The notes beneath the pieces were generated by a model. That model did no database searches, was not told the origin of the DNA, and saw only the letters and a program-made list of their open reading frames with translations. Shown piece after piece: positions 42,795 through 51,526 of a stretch of DNA of 64,000 nt (position 1 is the stretch's first letter; every line of letters starts with the position of its first letter). The DNA comes from Lentisalinibacter salinarum. GTDB lineage: Bacteria > Pseudomonadota > Gammaproteobacteria > Steroidobacterales > Woeseiaceae. The translations under genes were made by a program, and so were the position numbers. The stretch covers positions 124,001 through 188,000 of the forward strand of contig NZ_JAPDRH010000001.1 in NCBI RefSeq assembly GCF_040706555.1. Direction: 5' to 3'.

Positions 42795-45572
42795 ATGACC
42801 GACGAACGGGACAACGACCCATTCTCGACCGGGGCAGGACTGGACGTCCTGTCCCGCGTTTCCGGAAGCGGCGGCGAGGCGCTGATCGGTCGGGAGCTGG
42901 GTGATTACCGGATTACGGCCCTTATCGCAGAGGGCGGCATGAGCCGGGTCTATCGCGCCGAGCGCACCGACGGCAGCTTCGAGCGCGACGTCGCCATCAA
43001 AGTCTCGCCGGCGAGCGGTCTCAGCCGGGAGTTCCGGGAGCGTTTCCTGCGCGAGCAGGGCATGCTCGCCGGCCTGAATCACCCGAACATCTGCCAGCTC
43101 TACGACGCCCAGGTAACGGAGGAGGGCTGGCCCTACATTGTCATGGAACTCGTCGACGGCGTTCCCGTCGACGAGTGGTGCCGGGAGCGCGCGCAGGACC
43201 GTGAAGCTGTCGTCCGACTGATGATCGGCATTGCCGACGCGCTCGCCTACGCACATGCCCGGCTGATCGTACATCGCGATATCAAGCCTTCCAACGTCCT
43301 GGTGAATGCGGACGGCCGCCCGAAGCTCCTCGACTTCGGCATCGCCAAGCTCCTGGAGCCGGACGTGACTGCGCTCACCCGGCTCTCGCCGATGACGCCG
43401 CGCTACGCGAGCCCCGAGCAGCTCCTCGGCGACGAAGTCACCATCGGCTCGGACATCTACCAGCTCGGACTCCTGTTTTGCGAGATGCTCACGGGCGAGG
43501 CGCTGAACCCGGACCAGACGTTGTCGGACGCGATCCAGCGGGCGGCGTCGAAGCACGCGGTGCCGATCCCCGCGGACCTGCGGCGGCGCCTGCCGCGGGA
43601 TTTGCTCCTTGTCATCGAGCAGTGCCTGCGCGTGGCGCCGGAGGAGCGCTACAGCGATGCCAACGCGCTGAAGCGCGACCTCGAGGCCTGGCTGGGAGGC
43701 TTTCCTGTCAGTGCTGCGGGTCAGGGTGCCGCCTATCGCTTCCGCAAGCTCGTCGCACGGAATCGGCCGGCCACCCTGATAACCGTCATCTCGACGGCCG
43801 CGATCATAAGCGGCAGCCTGTGGTACACGTACTCGCTGGCCGAGGCCCGATCGCTGGCCGAGCGTCGTGCAGAGACGTCGAACCGCATGCTGCAGACCAT
43901 GTCGCAGCTGATCTCCGATACTTTTTCCGGCCTCATCGCAGCGAATGCGGAGCGGCAGGTCGGCGGCGCGGTTTATATCGAGTCCGTGCTGCGTGAAACC
44001 GTTACCGTGGTGCAGTCCGAACTTGCGACGGAGCCCGCCGCCCGCGCGGAATTGCTGCGCGTGCAGGGCACCATCGAAATGGTCCTCGGCGATTACGGGG
44101 AGGCCGCGGAGACTCTCGAGGCGGCTTACCGCCTGACGGACGCCGCTGAATCGCCTTCGGCGGCGATGCAGATCCTGCTCGACCGGACAGAGGCCGCCGC
44201 GCGGAGCAAGGACATGAGGACAGCGAGGCAGATGTTGACGGAGATCGAGCCGCTCCTCGAAAGTCACGATTTTTCGCCGACTGTGCGCGCTCGGTATCAC
44301 CATCAGGTGGGTCAGCTCCTGCAGCTCGAGGGCGAGTTCGCTGCCGCCGTGGAGGAGTTCGAGCGGGCGCTGGAATTGCTGGAGAACCCGGGTGCGGACG
44401 GCAGCCGGTTGATGGCCGATACCCACTACGAGATGGCCTTCGCCTACAGCGAGTGGCAGAAGCACGAAGACGCGCTCGCAGCCGCACGGCGTGCAGTGGC
44501 CGTGCTGGAGGAGACCGAGAGCCCGATGAGTCATCTTCTGATCGATCCGCTGCGTCAGATCGGCTGGTCCAATCTCAGGATGAGCGATTTCGCAGCGGCC
44601 GGGGAGGCCTATTCGCGTGCAATGGAAATCGCGACGGCGAACTTCGGCGATACGCATCCGCTCGTCGGTACGGTACACGACAGTCTGGGTGCGCTGGCCT
44701 ACTACGAGGCACGCTTCGGCGATGCCATACGCCACTACGAGGAGCATCTGAGGATACTCCGGGTCTTCGAGGGGGAGGATTCGCGCAATCAGGTCACCCC
44801 GCTCGTGAACCTGGGCCTCATGTATGTAGACACGGGACGGATGGCCGAGGCGGGGGAGAATCACAGGCTGGCGCTCGCAGCCACGGATCCGTCCCGGCCG
44901 GAGGACCGCAATGCGCGGCGCGTCATCATGGCGAACGAGGCGCGGCGCCTGTCGGCGATCGGCGATCACGCGGCGGCGGCCGAGCTGCATGGGGAGGTGC
45001 TGGATCTCACCCGGAAGTTGCTGGATGACGACAGCTTCGAAGTCGTGGAGCAGCAATCGTCTTACGGTCTGGCCCTGTTGAGGGCGGGCCGGCCGGAGCA
45101 GGGGCGGCGAGAATTCGAGGAGAGTCTGCGCCGCTACGGCGAGATCTGGGGCTTCGACGGGGAGGGCTATGCGGCCTTTGGCGAGCGTGGCTGGCCGTTC
45201 GATCTGGCACGGGGCGACGTGGATGCGGCGTTCGGCAAGCTGCGGGCGCGCGTCATGGAAAGGGTGGAAGAGGACAATCTGGACGTCATCTATTGGGCGG
45301 AGCAGCTGGGGGTGTACGCGACGCTGTGCCTGCGAAAAGACGATCTTGCCTGTGCACGCCAGGCGCTGGACTGGGCAGCGCTCGGCACGGCGACGGCACC
45401 GGAGCATCCATGGTCTTATTTCGTGCAGGTGGTGGAGGCGGAGTACTGGCAGAGACGGGGTGAGCTCGATCGCGCACGCCGGATCGCCGCCGAAGCTCTG
45501 TCCGGGTTGACCGCAAAGTATCCGCTGCATGAGGAACGCATCGGGCGTGCCAGGATCGTGCTGGACCGCTGA
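42795..45572 (+). CDS. Transmembrane Ser/Thr protein kinase with TPR repeats
   Basis: This 925-residue protein has a cytoplasmic Hanks-type kinase domain at residues ~35-320: glycine loop IAEGGMSRVYRAER, the ATP lysine in VAIKVSPAS, catalytic loop IVHRDIKPSNVLV, DFGIAKLLE and MTPRYASPEQL. A single membrane segment follows (RPATLITVISTAAIISGSLW), then about 580 residues of helical TPR-like repeats on the other side of the membrane, e.g. AAAVEEFERALELLE and AAGEAYSRAMEIA. This layout is that of kinases paired with ECF-like sigma factors. I chose the ATG at 42795 because GGGGGA lies 8 nt upstream; 42786 is an alternative. A sigma-factor gene follows 66 nt later. The periplasmic TPR part is the probable sensor. 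Confidence 0.93.
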   Translation: MTDERDNDPFSTGAGLDVLSRVSGSGGEALIGRELGDYRITALIAEGGMSRVYRAERTDGSFERDVAIKVSPASGLSREFRERFLREQGMLAGLNHPNICQLYDAQVTEEGWPYIVMELVDGVPVDEWCRERAQDREAVVRLMIGIADALAYAHARLIVHRDIKPSNVLVNADGRPKLLDFGIAKLLEPDVTALTRLSPMTPRYASPEQLLGDEVTIGSDIYQLGLLFCEMLTGEALNPDQTLSDAIQRAASKHAVPIPADLRRRLPRDLLLVIEQCLRVAPEERYSDANALKRDLEAWLGGFPVSAAGQGAAYRFRKLVARNRPATLITVISTAAIISGSLWYTYSLAEARSLAERRAETSNRMLQTMSQLISDTFSGLIAANAERQVGGAVYIESVLRETVTVVQSELATEPAARAELLRVQGTIEMVLGDYGEAAETLEAAYRLTDAAESPSAAMQILLDRTEAAARSKDMRTARQMLTEIEPLLESHDFSPTVRARYHHQVGQLLQLEGEFAAAVEEFERALELLENPGADGSRLMADTHYEMAFAYSEWQKHEDALAAARRAVAVLEETESPMSHLLIDPLRQIGWSNLRMSDFAAAGEAYSRAMEIATANFGDTHPLVGTVHDSLGALAYYEARFGDAIRHYEEHLRILRVFEGEDSRNQVTPLVNLGLMYVDTGRMAEAGENHRLALAATDPSRPEDRNARRVIMANEARRLSAIGDHAAAAELHGEVLDLTRKLLDDDSFEVVEQQSSYGLALLRAGRPEQGRREFEESLRRYGEIWGFDGEGYAAFGERGWPFDLARGDVDAAFGKLRARVMERVEEDNLDVIYWAEQLGVYATLCLRKDDLACARQALDWAALGTATAPEHPWSYFVQVVEAEYWQRRGELDRARRIAAEALSGLTAKYPLHEERIGRARIVLDR

Positions 45573-45638
45573 GGCGCGCGTCAGTCGCCGAGCGGCGCCG
45601 GGCTTGCCATGAGGCAGAGCGTCCGGGAAGCTCTGACC

Positions 45639-46193
45639 ATGGCCTCCGAGATCACCATCCTTCTGGAATCATGCCGCGCCGGCGAGCAGGGCGCGCTCGA
45701 CCGCCTCGCCGCCGTCCTCTACCCTGAACTGAAGGCCATGGCCCGCCGCCGTACCGCCGGCAAACCGGGCCTGGGCGCCACCACGCTGGTGCAGGAGACC
45801 TTCCTGAAGCTGCTCTCCGGCGGCGAGCTGCAGCCTGAGGACCGCCGGCAGTTCTTCGCGCTGGCGGCCACGATCATGCGCCAGGTCATCGTCGACGAGG
45901 TCCGCTACGCCATGGCAGGCAAGCGCGACGGTCGCGAGGTGACGCTGACCGAGTCCGTCATGCCGGTGGAATCGCAGGAGAAGGCCCAGTTCCTGCTGGA
46001 AGTCGACGAGATGCTCGGCATTCTGGAGGCGGAGGATGAACGCCTGGCGCGCGTCTTCGAATGCCGCTACTTCGCCGGCCTGACGACCGCCGAGACGGCC
46101 GAGGCGCTCGGTGTCTCCGAGCGCTCGGTCGAGCGATTCTGGTCGTCCGCGCGTTCCCGCATCGCGGAGCTGATGGAGGAGACGAGGCAGTAG
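45639..46193 (+). CDS. ECF-like RNA polymerase sigma factor, kinase-associated type
   Basis: This 184-residue protein has sigma region 2 (LYPELKAMARRRTAGKPGLG to LVQETFLKLL, then FFALAATIMRQVIVDEVR) and region 4 (RVFECRYFAGLTTAETAEAL, GVSERSVERFWSSAR). In ordinary ECF factors region 2.2 has an acidic DAED motif; here the same place reads GATT (Thr48, Thr49) before LVQETF. Sigma factors of this group, such as EcfP of Vibrio parahaemolyticus, become active when a partner Ser/Thr kinase phosphorylates a threonine near this site. The kinase gene directly upstream fits that scheme. GGGAAG precedes the ATG at 45639; 45609 is an in-frame alternative. No anti-sigma factor gene is present. Confidence 0.9.
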   Translation: MASEITILLESCRAGEQGALDRLAAVLYPELKAMARRRTAGKPGLGATTLVQETFLKLLSGGELQPEDRRQFFALAATIMRQVIVDEVRYAMAGKRDGREVTLTESVMPVESQEKAQFLLEVDEMLGILEAEDERLARVFECRYFAGLTTAETAEALGVSERSVERFWSSARSRIAELMEETRQ

Positions 46194-46338
46194 AGCTGCC
46201 GGCGCCGCCCGGAGGCCGCGTCCGCCTGTCGGGCCGCGCACTCCCGGAACAACGCCTTGCCGCCGCCGGGTACGAGCCGCTCGCGCACGTCCGGGTCGGG
46301 GCCGCTGCGCTCCCCCGTCTGCCGAGGGCGCCCGGGCA

Positions 46339-47643
46339 TCAGTAGTAGTGCTCCAGCGAGAGGGTGATGCGATCGCGGTCGGCGAACTGGCCGAACAGGC
46401 CGTCGGCGTCTCCGTGGAACGCGTCGAAGCCGACCTCGAGGCTGGTCTCGTCGCCGACCAGCCAGGTGAGCGCGCCCCGCAGCATGCCGTCACCCTGCCC
46501 CACGTCGCCGTACCAGCGCAGCTCCGCCGACAGCCGGTCCTGGGCGAAGTTGCGCCGCAGGAACAGCGTGGCGAGCCGGTTCGTGGCCGGCCGCACCAGC
46601 CCGGCGGGCGCGGACTGCACGTGGTCCACAAGGTACTGCAGGCTGACGAAGGTGTCGAAGGGGCCGCGGAAGTCGACGCCAAGTCCTGCCGTGTGCTGGT
46701 CCAGCGGCTCGGCGGCGAGCACGCCGTCGCGGCGCAGGTTGAACTCCCGGCCGGGCCGCAACGCGAGTTCCGTCCTCAGCACGAACCGCCCGAGGGAGTA
46801 GGCGGCGCTTAGTCCGTAGAGCTCACGGCGCTCGTAGTAGCGTTCGAGCACCGGCCCGGCCGGAGAGACCTTCACCCGCCCCAGGGGCTCGAAGTCGGAA
46901 CCGGAGAGGGCGACCAGCGACAGGTCCCATCCGCCGAGCATGCGCGACAGGCGGAGCCCGAACGCGGAGTCTTCCAGGCCGTGTTCCGGTTCCTCCGTGC
47001 GCACGGGCAGGCGCGGCGCACCGGGCGGCGCGCCGTAGCGGAAGCGCGGTGCGGTGAGCTCGAACCAGGCGCCGTCCGTCGGGATCTCGTGCCCCGTGGC
47101 ATCCGGGATCCAGGCGAACTCCGTGCGCCACGGGCCGATAAAGAGGTCCGCATAGGCGCTCCAGAGGCCGATGCGGGAGTCCGCGAAGTCCGCCAGGATG
47201 AACTCGCGGAAGTGCTGGGGATTGAGCGAGTCCATGACCTTCAGGCCGTCGAGGACGCCCCAGACGATCTGTTGCCTGCCGAAGCGCAGCAGTAAGCCGG
47301 GCAGGAAGAACTCGACGTAGGCGTCACGGAGTTCCGCGATGACCTCGTCGCCGATGCCTGCCGGCCGTGACAGTGGGGCATAGGTGTCGGTATCCGGGTC
47401 GCCCGGCACCAGGCGGTCGCGGCCGTCCCAGACGAGGCGCGCGGAGGCGACCAGCCGGGCGCCGTCGCCGAGTGCGGTCTCGACGGCGGGCTCGAGTTCC
47501 AGGCGGGTGCTCAGCGTGTCGTCCGTGCTCGTCGCATGGCCGTAGTGCAGCGCCGTGCGCAGTTCCGCGTTGCCGGCGCCGTGGGCCGTGCCGGTCAGGA
47601 CGAGCAGTGCGAGCAGAGGCAGGCATCTCATGGCCGTCTCCAT
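46339..47643 (-). CDS. DUF1302-type outer-membrane beta-barrel protein
   Basis: This 434-residue protein has a signal peptide (MRCLPLLALLVLTGTAHGAG) followed by alternating hydrophobic beta strands to a C-terminal aromatic residue (LSLEHYY), as in outer-membrane barrels. The stretch LLLRFGRQQIVWGVLDGLKV and then SLNPQHFREFIL is characteristic of the DUF1302 family. Such barrels commonly accompany an MMPL/RND pump and a LolA-like or DUF1329 protein. Here it is the last gene of that set, 10 nt downstream of the exporter fusion, with GGGAG before the ATG. It is likely to be the outer-membrane exit for whatever the pump moves. Family membership is judged from motifs only. Confidence 0.78.
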   Translation of the reverse strand: METAMRCLPLLALLVLTGTAHGAGNAELRTALHYGHATSTDDTLSTRLELEPAVETALGDGARLVASARLVWDGRDRLVPGDPDTDTYAPLSRPAGIGDEVIAELRDAYVEFFLPGLLLRFGRQQIVWGVLDGLKVMDSLNPQHFREFILADFADSRIGLWSAYADLFIGPWRTEFAWIPDATGHEIPTDGAWFELTAPRFRYGAPPGAPRLPVRTEEPEHGLEDSAFGLRLSRMLGGWDLSLVALSGSDFEPLGRVKVSPAGPVLERYYERRELYGLSAAYSLGRFVLRTELALRPGREFNLRRDGVLAAEPLDQHTAGLGVDFRGPFDTFVSLQYLVDHVQSAPAGLVRPATNRLATLFLRRNFAQDRLSAELRWYGDVGQGDGMLRGALTWLVGDETSLEVGFDAFHGDADGLFGQFADRDRITLSLEHYY

Positions 47644-47653
47644 TGCCGTCTCC

Positions 47654-50600
47654 CTAATAGCCCGGGAGCCCGCGCTGCAGGCTGCCTTGCCGGAACAGAT
47701 GCTCGGGGAGGTCATCCAGGTACTCGACCGTCTCGAAGTCGAAGACGGTCCGCGACTCCGTCTGGTGGTTCACCGCCTCGATGCGGGTGGCCGTCCAGTA
47801 GCCGTCGATGTTCTCGACCGCTGCGACAGTGACGGTCTTCAGCAGCCGGCCGTCGACGTCGGTGAAGTCGATCGACAGCGGCAGCCAGGTATTGGCATCG
47901 ATGACGGCCTCGAAGCCGCCGTAGCCGAGCTCCCGCGCGATGGTCTCGGTGCGCGGCCTGCCGGAAAGGCGGTGGCGCACGCCGGCGGCCGCCTCCTCGC
48001 GGCCTTCATAACTGAACTCGTAGTCGGCGAGGTCGAACTTGAGCTCCGATTGCATGTCGCCGTAGCTGAAGTCCGTGCTCTGGAACGATTCCCAGCGCTC
48101 GCCTGCGGAGACACGTCGGGACCGCCGCGCGGCCGGGATATAGAACCAGCGATCATCCTCGGCGCCCTCGGCGTGCCGGTCGTGGACGAGGAACGCAGTC
48201 CACCTCCCTCTCTTCGGCGCGGTATAGGTGATGCGGGTGCGCCGCATCTCCTCGTCGTTGAGCTTCATTATCACCGCCGTGTGCTCGATCTTCCGGCCGC
48301 TTCGCGGCTCGACGGTGATCTGCACCAGCCGTTCCGTCGCGGTGCCCTCCGGCCGTGCGGCGACCCGCTCGGCGATCTCCCGGCCGGTGGGCGTCTCGGC
48401 GCGTGACTCCGCCGGCACCGCGCCGATTGAAAGTGCGAGTGCGAGCCCGAGGCTCGCTGCCGCCGCGCCGGTGGATGCCGACGCGGTTCGCGGCAGCCGG
48501 CCCCGAAGCCGCTGCCTGACGGCGAACAGCGCGGGCACGATGAACAGCGCCGTGAGAAAGCTCGCGAAGGCGGCCACCGTCACCAGGCCGCCGAAGCGCT
48601 GCAGCGTGGGCAGCTCGCTGGTGAGCAGCACCGCGAAGCCGAGCCCGAGGGCGGCGGCGTTGAAGAAGCAGGCGCGGGCGGTGCCCGGCATCGCGGTCGC
48701 AATCGCCTCGCCGAGATCCTCGTCGAAAGCCCGCAGTGCGTGCCGGATGCGGTCGATGAGGTGGATGGCGAAGTCCACGCCCACGCCCACCGATATCGCC
48801 GCGAACATGGAAGTGGCGGGCTCGAGGAACACGCCGAGATAACCCATGACGCCGTAGAGCACGAGCACCGTGAAACTCACCGGGATGAGCGCGATCACGC
48901 CGGCCCAGATCCTGCCGAAGGTGAGGCAGGAGATGGCGAGCACCATCGCGAGCGACAGTCCCACGCTGAGGAAGTGGGAGTCCTGCAGCCGGCTCATCCA
49001 GTGGTAGCCGATGTTGACGTCGCCGGCCAGCGTGGCCGTCAGCCCGCCTCGGTCGAACTCCTTCCGCACGTACTGCTGCAGAGCCTGGACGGTGGGCGCC
49101 GTCTGCGAGTAGTAGTGGGCATCGAGCACGCCGCGCACCAGCGCCGTGCGGTAGTCGCCATCGATCTCCTCGGCGAGGTCGCCCGGGTCCCCGGTCACCT
49201 CGTAGAGGAAGAGATACTGGCCGACGGCGTCGTCGCCGTCCGGCAGTACCCGGGCCGTGCCGGTCTCCTCGATGGCCCCGTGCAGCAGTCCGATGTAGTC
49301 CGCTATCGAGACCGTCTTCTGCACGTGGGGCAGCGACTCGAAGTAGTCCTGCAGCGCGAGGATCCGCTCCATCGCCTCGCCGGTCAGCAGCCCTTCGTGT
49401 TCGTCCGCCTCCACGATCACGTCGAGGAACGCGGTGCCCGCGAAGCGCTCGTTGATGCGCTCGTCGGCGATGCGCAGGGGCTCGTCCGCGGCGAAGTTCT
49501 CCACCTGGGAGCGGTCGATGCGCAGCTGCAGCGCACCGGCGCCGGCCACGACGACGAGCAGGGCGAAGGTCCCGAGTACCAGCGCGGGCCGCGCGGCGCT
49601 CCAGTCCCCGATGCGGGCGAAGAAGCGGCCGATCGGGTCGGGCCGGCGCATGCGCCAGTCGGCGAACGCGGGACTGGGCGCGGGCTTCAGCAGAACCAGC
49701 GCGTTGGGCAGAACGAGTACCGAGAAGGCCCAGGCGAGGCCCACGCCCAGCATGGCGTACCAGGCGAACGCCGTGATGGGCGGCATGATGGAGGCGATGC
49801 CGATGCCGGCGAATCCGGCCATGGTGGTCAGCGTCGTGAGTGTAATCGGCCGCGCCATCTCGACCATGGCCTGGATTACCTGCTCGCGCGCCTCGCCGTC
49901 CGGGTGCCGGGCGCGGAGCACGTAGTAGGCCGTGAGGATGTGGATGGCGTCCGCCACGGAGATCGCCACGAGGATCACCGGCAAGGCGTTGGTGATGGCG
50001 AAGTAGGGTGTGCCGACCCAGGCCATGATCCCGAGGGCGCCGCCGGCAGAGCCGAGGATTACGAACACGGGTCCCAGCAACGCCGTGGCCCGGTGGAAGG
50101 CGAGATAGATGAAGCCGAGGACCAGCAGAAAGACCAGCGGCTGCAGCTTGCGCGCGTCCCGGTCGATGTAGGCCCCGAGGTAGCCGCTGACGGCGGCGGG
50201 GCCGGCCACCAGGAGTTCTGCCGGGGCGTCGTCGTATTCGCGCACGAGTTGGCGCACCGCCTCGTAGGTCTCGGCGGCGAGATCGTCGTCGATCAGCTCC
50301 GCCATGATGACGGCGCCGGTCTCGTCGTCGCTCACCAGCGCATCGACATGCGGCGGCATCGCGCGCCAGCGCTTTGCGGCGCCGGCGGCGGCCGCTGCGG
50401 CGGGCAGGCCGGTGCGATCTACGTAGCGCTCCACGTACACGGCGCCGTCCTCGCCGCGGATCGAGGATTCGGTGGCGATGCTCGCCAGGCGATCGGGGCG
50501 GACGTTCGGGATACGCGCCACGCGCTCCGAGACCTCGCGCACCAGTTCCAGTATCTGCGGGCGGAAGACCGAGCCGCCGTCGGTAGTCATGACGGCGATG

Positions 50601-50824
50601 GCCATCGGCTTGGAGATGCCGAAGAGTTCCTCTGCGCGGTCGTTCGCGAGCACAGAGGGGTGATCGTCCGGGATGAAGGCCTCCACGGAGGTGTCCTTGA
50701 CGAGGCGCGTCAGGCCGGCGATGCAGAGGCCGATTACCAGCAGTCCCGCTATCAGCGTGACGACCGGGCGGGCGACGACGCGCCGGAAGAAGCCTTCGGT
50801 GAAGTCGCGGTCGAGGAACATCAT
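47654..50824 (-). CDS. RND/MMPL-type exporter fused to LolA-like lipoprotein-sorting domain
   Basis: This 1056-residue protein joins two usually separate proteins. Residues ~1-790 are an MMPL/HpnN-type RND exporter with twelve membrane segments in two sets, e.g. VTLIAGLLVIGLCIAGL, LPVILVAISVADAIHIL and the mirrored ATSMFAAISVGVGVDFAIHL, and two periplasmic loops. After a short basic and Ala-rich segment (with another hydrophobic, signal-like stretch ending AVPAESRAETPTGREI) the last ~240 residues form an outer-membrane lipoprotein-sorting domain (LolA-like fold): WFYIPAARRSRRVSAGERWE, FQSTDFSYGDMQ, GGFEAVIDANTWLPLSIDF. The start overlaps the thioesterase stop as ATGA. The fusion suggests cargo handed directly from pump to carrier. 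Cargo is unknown. Confidence 0.9.
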   Translation of the reverse strand: MMFLDRDFTEGFFRRVVARPVVTLIAGLLVIGLCIAGLTRLVKDTSVEAFIPDDHPSVLANDRAEELFGISKPMAIAVMTTDGGSVFRPQILELVREVSERVARIPNVRPDRLASIATESSIRGEDGAVYVERYVDRTGLPAAAAAAGAAKRWRAMPPHVDALVSDDETGAVIMAELIDDDLAAETYEAVRQLVREYDDAPAELLVAGPAAVSGYLGAYIDRDARKLQPLVFLLVLGFIYLAFHRATALLGPVFVILGSAGGALGIMAWVGTPYFAITNALPVILVAISVADAIHILTAYYVLRARHPDGEAREQVIQAMVEMARPITLTTLTTMAGFAGIGIASIMPPITAFAWYAMLGVGLAWAFSVLVLPNALVLLKPAPSPAFADWRMRRPDPIGRFFARIGDWSAARPALVLGTFALLVVVAGAGALQLRIDRSQVENFAADEPLRIADERINERFAGTAFLDVIVEADEHEGLLTGEAMERILALQDYFESLPHVQKTVSIADYIGLLHGAIEETGTARVLPDGDDAVGQYLFLYEVTGDPGDLAEEIDGDYRTALVRGVLDAHYYSQTAPTVQALQQYVRKEFDRGGLTATLAGDVNIGYHWMSRLQDSHFLSVGLSLAMVLAISCLTFGRIWAGVIALIPVSFTVLVLYGVMGYLGVFLEPATSMFAAISVGVGVDFAIHLIDRIRHALRAFDEDLGEAIATAMPGTARACFFNAAALGLGFAVLLTSELPTLQRFGGLVTVAAFASFLTALFIVPALFAVRQRLRGRLPRTASASTGAAAASLGLALALSIGAVPAESRAETPTGREIAERVAARPEGTATERLVQITVEPRSGRKIEHTAVIMKLNDEEMRRTRITYTAPKRGRWTAFLVHDRHAEGAEDDRWFYIPAARRSRRVSAGERWESFQSTDFSYGDMQSELKFDLADYEFSYEGREEAAAGVRHRLSGRPRTETIARELGYGGFEAVIDANTWLPLSIDFTDVDGRLLKTVTVAAVENIDGYWTATRIEAVNHQTESRTVFDFETVEYLDDLPEHLFRQGSLQRGLPGY

Positions 50825-51402
50825 TCCGCTCCCGCTAGGCCGGGCGCCACCGCCCCGGCCTCGGCGGCGTGGGTCGTCGCCGTGTCGAAGATCCGTTTCT
50901 CGAGGGTCAGCCAGTCACGCAGATAGGCGGGCGGCGCGGGCCGCTCCGCTCCGGGACGCACCGCCGTGACCACCTCGGCGGCAGGCACCCATTCGCCCCG
51001 GTAGCGCATTGCGGCCCGAGTCGTGCCGACGGCCACGCACCGGTCCGAGGCGTCGATGAACGCGTGTTCCAGGAAGAACCACCGATGGTCCCAGTACAGC
51101 AGGCGCGTGCGGACCCGGTAGAGCTGAAACACCCGCAGCGAATGGCGGAAACGCACGACGCCGCCGCCGAGCAGTGCGGCCCAGCCGTACTGGCGCATGG
51201 CGGCGATAACGCCCATTCGGGTCATCCACTCGGTCCGCGCCACATCCATGATCTGCAGATAGCGGCCGTTGTTCATGTGGCCGAAGGCGTCCAGGTCGTT
51301 GAACCAGACGCGGAAGCGGCTCTCGGCCGGCTCCTCGGGGTGTATCCCCGCGCCGAGCAGGCCGTAGAGGTAGGCCCGCAGCAGACGGAAGTAGAGGTTC
51401 AT
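50821..51402 (-). CDS. Hotdog-fold acyl-CoA thioesterase (4HBT/THEM6-like)
   Basis: This 193-residue protein has a short N-terminal helix (LYFRLLRAYLYGLLG) that may attach to the membrane, then a 4-hydroxybenzoyl-CoA-thioesterase-like hotdog domain: RVWFNDLDAFGHMNNGRYLQ with the catalytic Asp/Asn-His region, GVVRFRHSLRVFQLYRVRTRL, and HAFIDASDRCVAVGTTRAAM. It resembles the THEM6 subgroup. GGAGGAG lies 8 nt before the ATG. The leader can hide this ribosome site in a 14-bp helix. It is coupled to the exporter fusion by ATGA and follows the Rieske gene by 124 nt. The acyl group acted on is not known. Confidence 0.88.
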   Translation of the reverse strand: MNLYFRLLRAYLYGLLGAGIHPEEPAESRFRVWFNDLDAFGHMNNGRYLQIMDVARTEWMTRMGVIAAMRQYGWAALLGGGVVRFRHSLRVFQLYRVRTRLLYWDHRWFFLEHAFIDASDRCVAVGTTRAAMRYRGEWVPAAEVVTAVRPGAERPAPPAYLRDWLTLEKRIFDTATTHAAEAGAVAPGLAGAE

Positions 51403-51410
51403 TGTTCGTT

Positions 51411-51486
51411 CTCCTCCGATCTCTGTGGCGGTCCGCGGTCGGGCGGACGCCGTTCATGACTTCCCTGTTGAGAGAGATCGGAAAAA
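51411..51486 (-). promoter_or_regulatory. Leader RNA helix hiding the thioesterase ribosome site (thermometer-like)
   Basis: In the minus-strand transcript UUUUUCCGAUCUCU (51473-51486) pairs along all 14 bases with AGAGAUCGGAGGAG (51411-51424); eleven pairs are Watson-Crick and three are G-U. The 3' arm contains the GGAGGAG ribosome site 8 nt before the AUG. Within the 48-nt loop a second hairpin forms from GUCCGC and GCGGAC (51431-51436 with 51443-51448). A run of U paired to AGGAG is the hallmark of fourU-type RNA thermometers. Function is inferred from pairing only. Confidence 0.45.
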
Positions 51487-51526
51487 GGACGAAGAATCCG
51501 CCAAACGGGGACGGGGGAGGAACGGA

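Noticed and set aside
42639..45530. Long minus-strand frame opposite the Ser/Thr kinase
   Set aside because: The kinase on the plus strand has all catalytic motifs; the antisense frame has none and is rich in His and Gln.
46194..46338. Gap between the sigma factor and the barrel gene
   Set aside because: I looked for a small gene or terminator in this 145-nt convergent gap and found neither.
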